The notes below the pieces were generated by a model. It made no database searches, had not been told where the DNA came from, and saw nothing but the letters and a program-made list of their open reading frames with translations. The position numbers and the translations under genes are program-made. A stretch of 52,415 nucleotides of DNA, from positions 1-52,415 of the forward strand of contig CAIPUE010000035.1 of NCBI GenBank assembly GCA_903868125.1, in the 5' to 3' direction. Origin of the DNA: an uncultured bacterium. Lineage in GTDB: Bacteria; Cyanobacteriota; Vampirovibrionia; Gastranaerophilales; Gastranaerophilaceae. Below are positions 52,285-52,415 of this stretch, piece by piece; within the stretch, counting starts at the first letter, position 1; each line of letters starts with the position of its first letter.

Positions 52285-52415
52285 ATGACAAACAAAGAAC
52301 TAATTTCAAAAACATTGGCTATTAAAATGCTATATACTGTTCAAGAGTATGAGTTAATTAAACGGGGGCAGAGCAAGGTATTTAAGACTGTTGAAGAATT
52401 TTGCCAATTTCATAA
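52285..52415 (+). CDS. Partial gene start at the right edge, possibly transposase N-terminus
   Basis: ATG 52285 follows AAAGGAG; 43 codons are visible before the window ends. The N-terminus MTNKELISKTLAIKMLYTVQ and the segment RGQSKVFKTVEEFCQFH look like the first helices of a helix-turn-helix domain found in IS481/IS3-type transposases, from memory only. It lies 62 bases from the MITE-like element. Confidence 0.5.
   Translation, partial: MTNKELISKTLAIKMLYTVQEYELIKRGQSKVFKTVEEFCQFH

Noticed and set aside
1-52415. CRISPR array
   Set aside because: No regularly spaced direct repeats with unique spacers were seen; the only tandem repeats are the 7-bp arrays and the two 117-bp units.

Overview
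This is an AT-rich bacterial window (roughly one third G+C by eye). The organism is a diderm: it carries a two-partner (TpsB/FhaC-type) outer-membrane secretion protein and a Wza-type polysaccharide export protein. It also has RqcP, an LCP-family ligase and a short sigma-70 factor. The mix is compatible with a gut-associated Vampirovibrionia/Melainabacteria lineage (non-photosynthetic relatives of cyanobacteria), but that placement is an inference from gene content, not a database result.

Layout. Positions 1-72 hold the start of a gene on the minus strand, possibly transposase-related; a lone hypothetical gene follows. Positions 846-10896 are a complete de novo UMP pathway in the order pyrK-pyrD-pyrE-pyrB / pyrC-pyrF / carA-carB. 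It sits behind a clear promoter, a 12-codon leader ORF and an intrinsic terminator, which together look like a translation-coupled attenuator. The three blocks of the cluster are separated by composite intergenic repeats: 7-bp AACGGTR units, GTAG-type REP hairpins, and a ~170-bp sequence present upstream of both pyrC and carA.

Positions 11168-15526 carry a coiled-coil protein and a tail-to-tail two-partner secretion pair. The TpsB transporter is split by a -1 frame change exactly at an A AAA AAG slippery heptamer. Positions 15810-32488 are a large Wzx/Wzy-type surface polysaccharide locus: export protein, chain-length/BY-kinase-like protein with a broken Walker A, WecG-type transferase, polymerase, flippase, glycosyltransferases, acyltransferase, AsnB, heparinase-like lyase, VanZ-like protein, UDP-ManNAc dehydrogenase-like enzyme, and a convergent priming sugar transferase. 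The LCP protein at 42561-43889 could attach such a polymer to the cell wall.

Positions 32668-36114 contain an unknown secreted glycine-zipper protein, a truncated tyrosine recombinase, a metzincin-like TPR protein and tRNA-Ile(GAT). Positions 36292-47754 are mostly housekeeping: CorC-like protein, RqcP, ValS, sigma factor, LCP protein, small regulators, a COQ7-like di-iron protein, Pth and a TPR protein. tRNA-Leu(GAG) at 48050-48130 is preceded by two 117-bp tandem units that each copy its 5' end, and followed by a copy of its 3' end.

Thymidine kinase, a TrmB-type regulator, a candidate ~105-nt small RNA, NanE, a ROK kinase and a small conserved-looking protein follow. A nested palindromic (MITE-like) element and the start of a second possible transposase-related gene close the window. 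The points most worth checking are the pyr attenuator, the candidate small RNA upstream of trmB/nanE, the tRNA-Leu-derived tandem repeats, the TpsB slippery site, the composite heptamer-REP repeats, and three genes sharing TATAAT-N6-ATG (leaderless) geometry.
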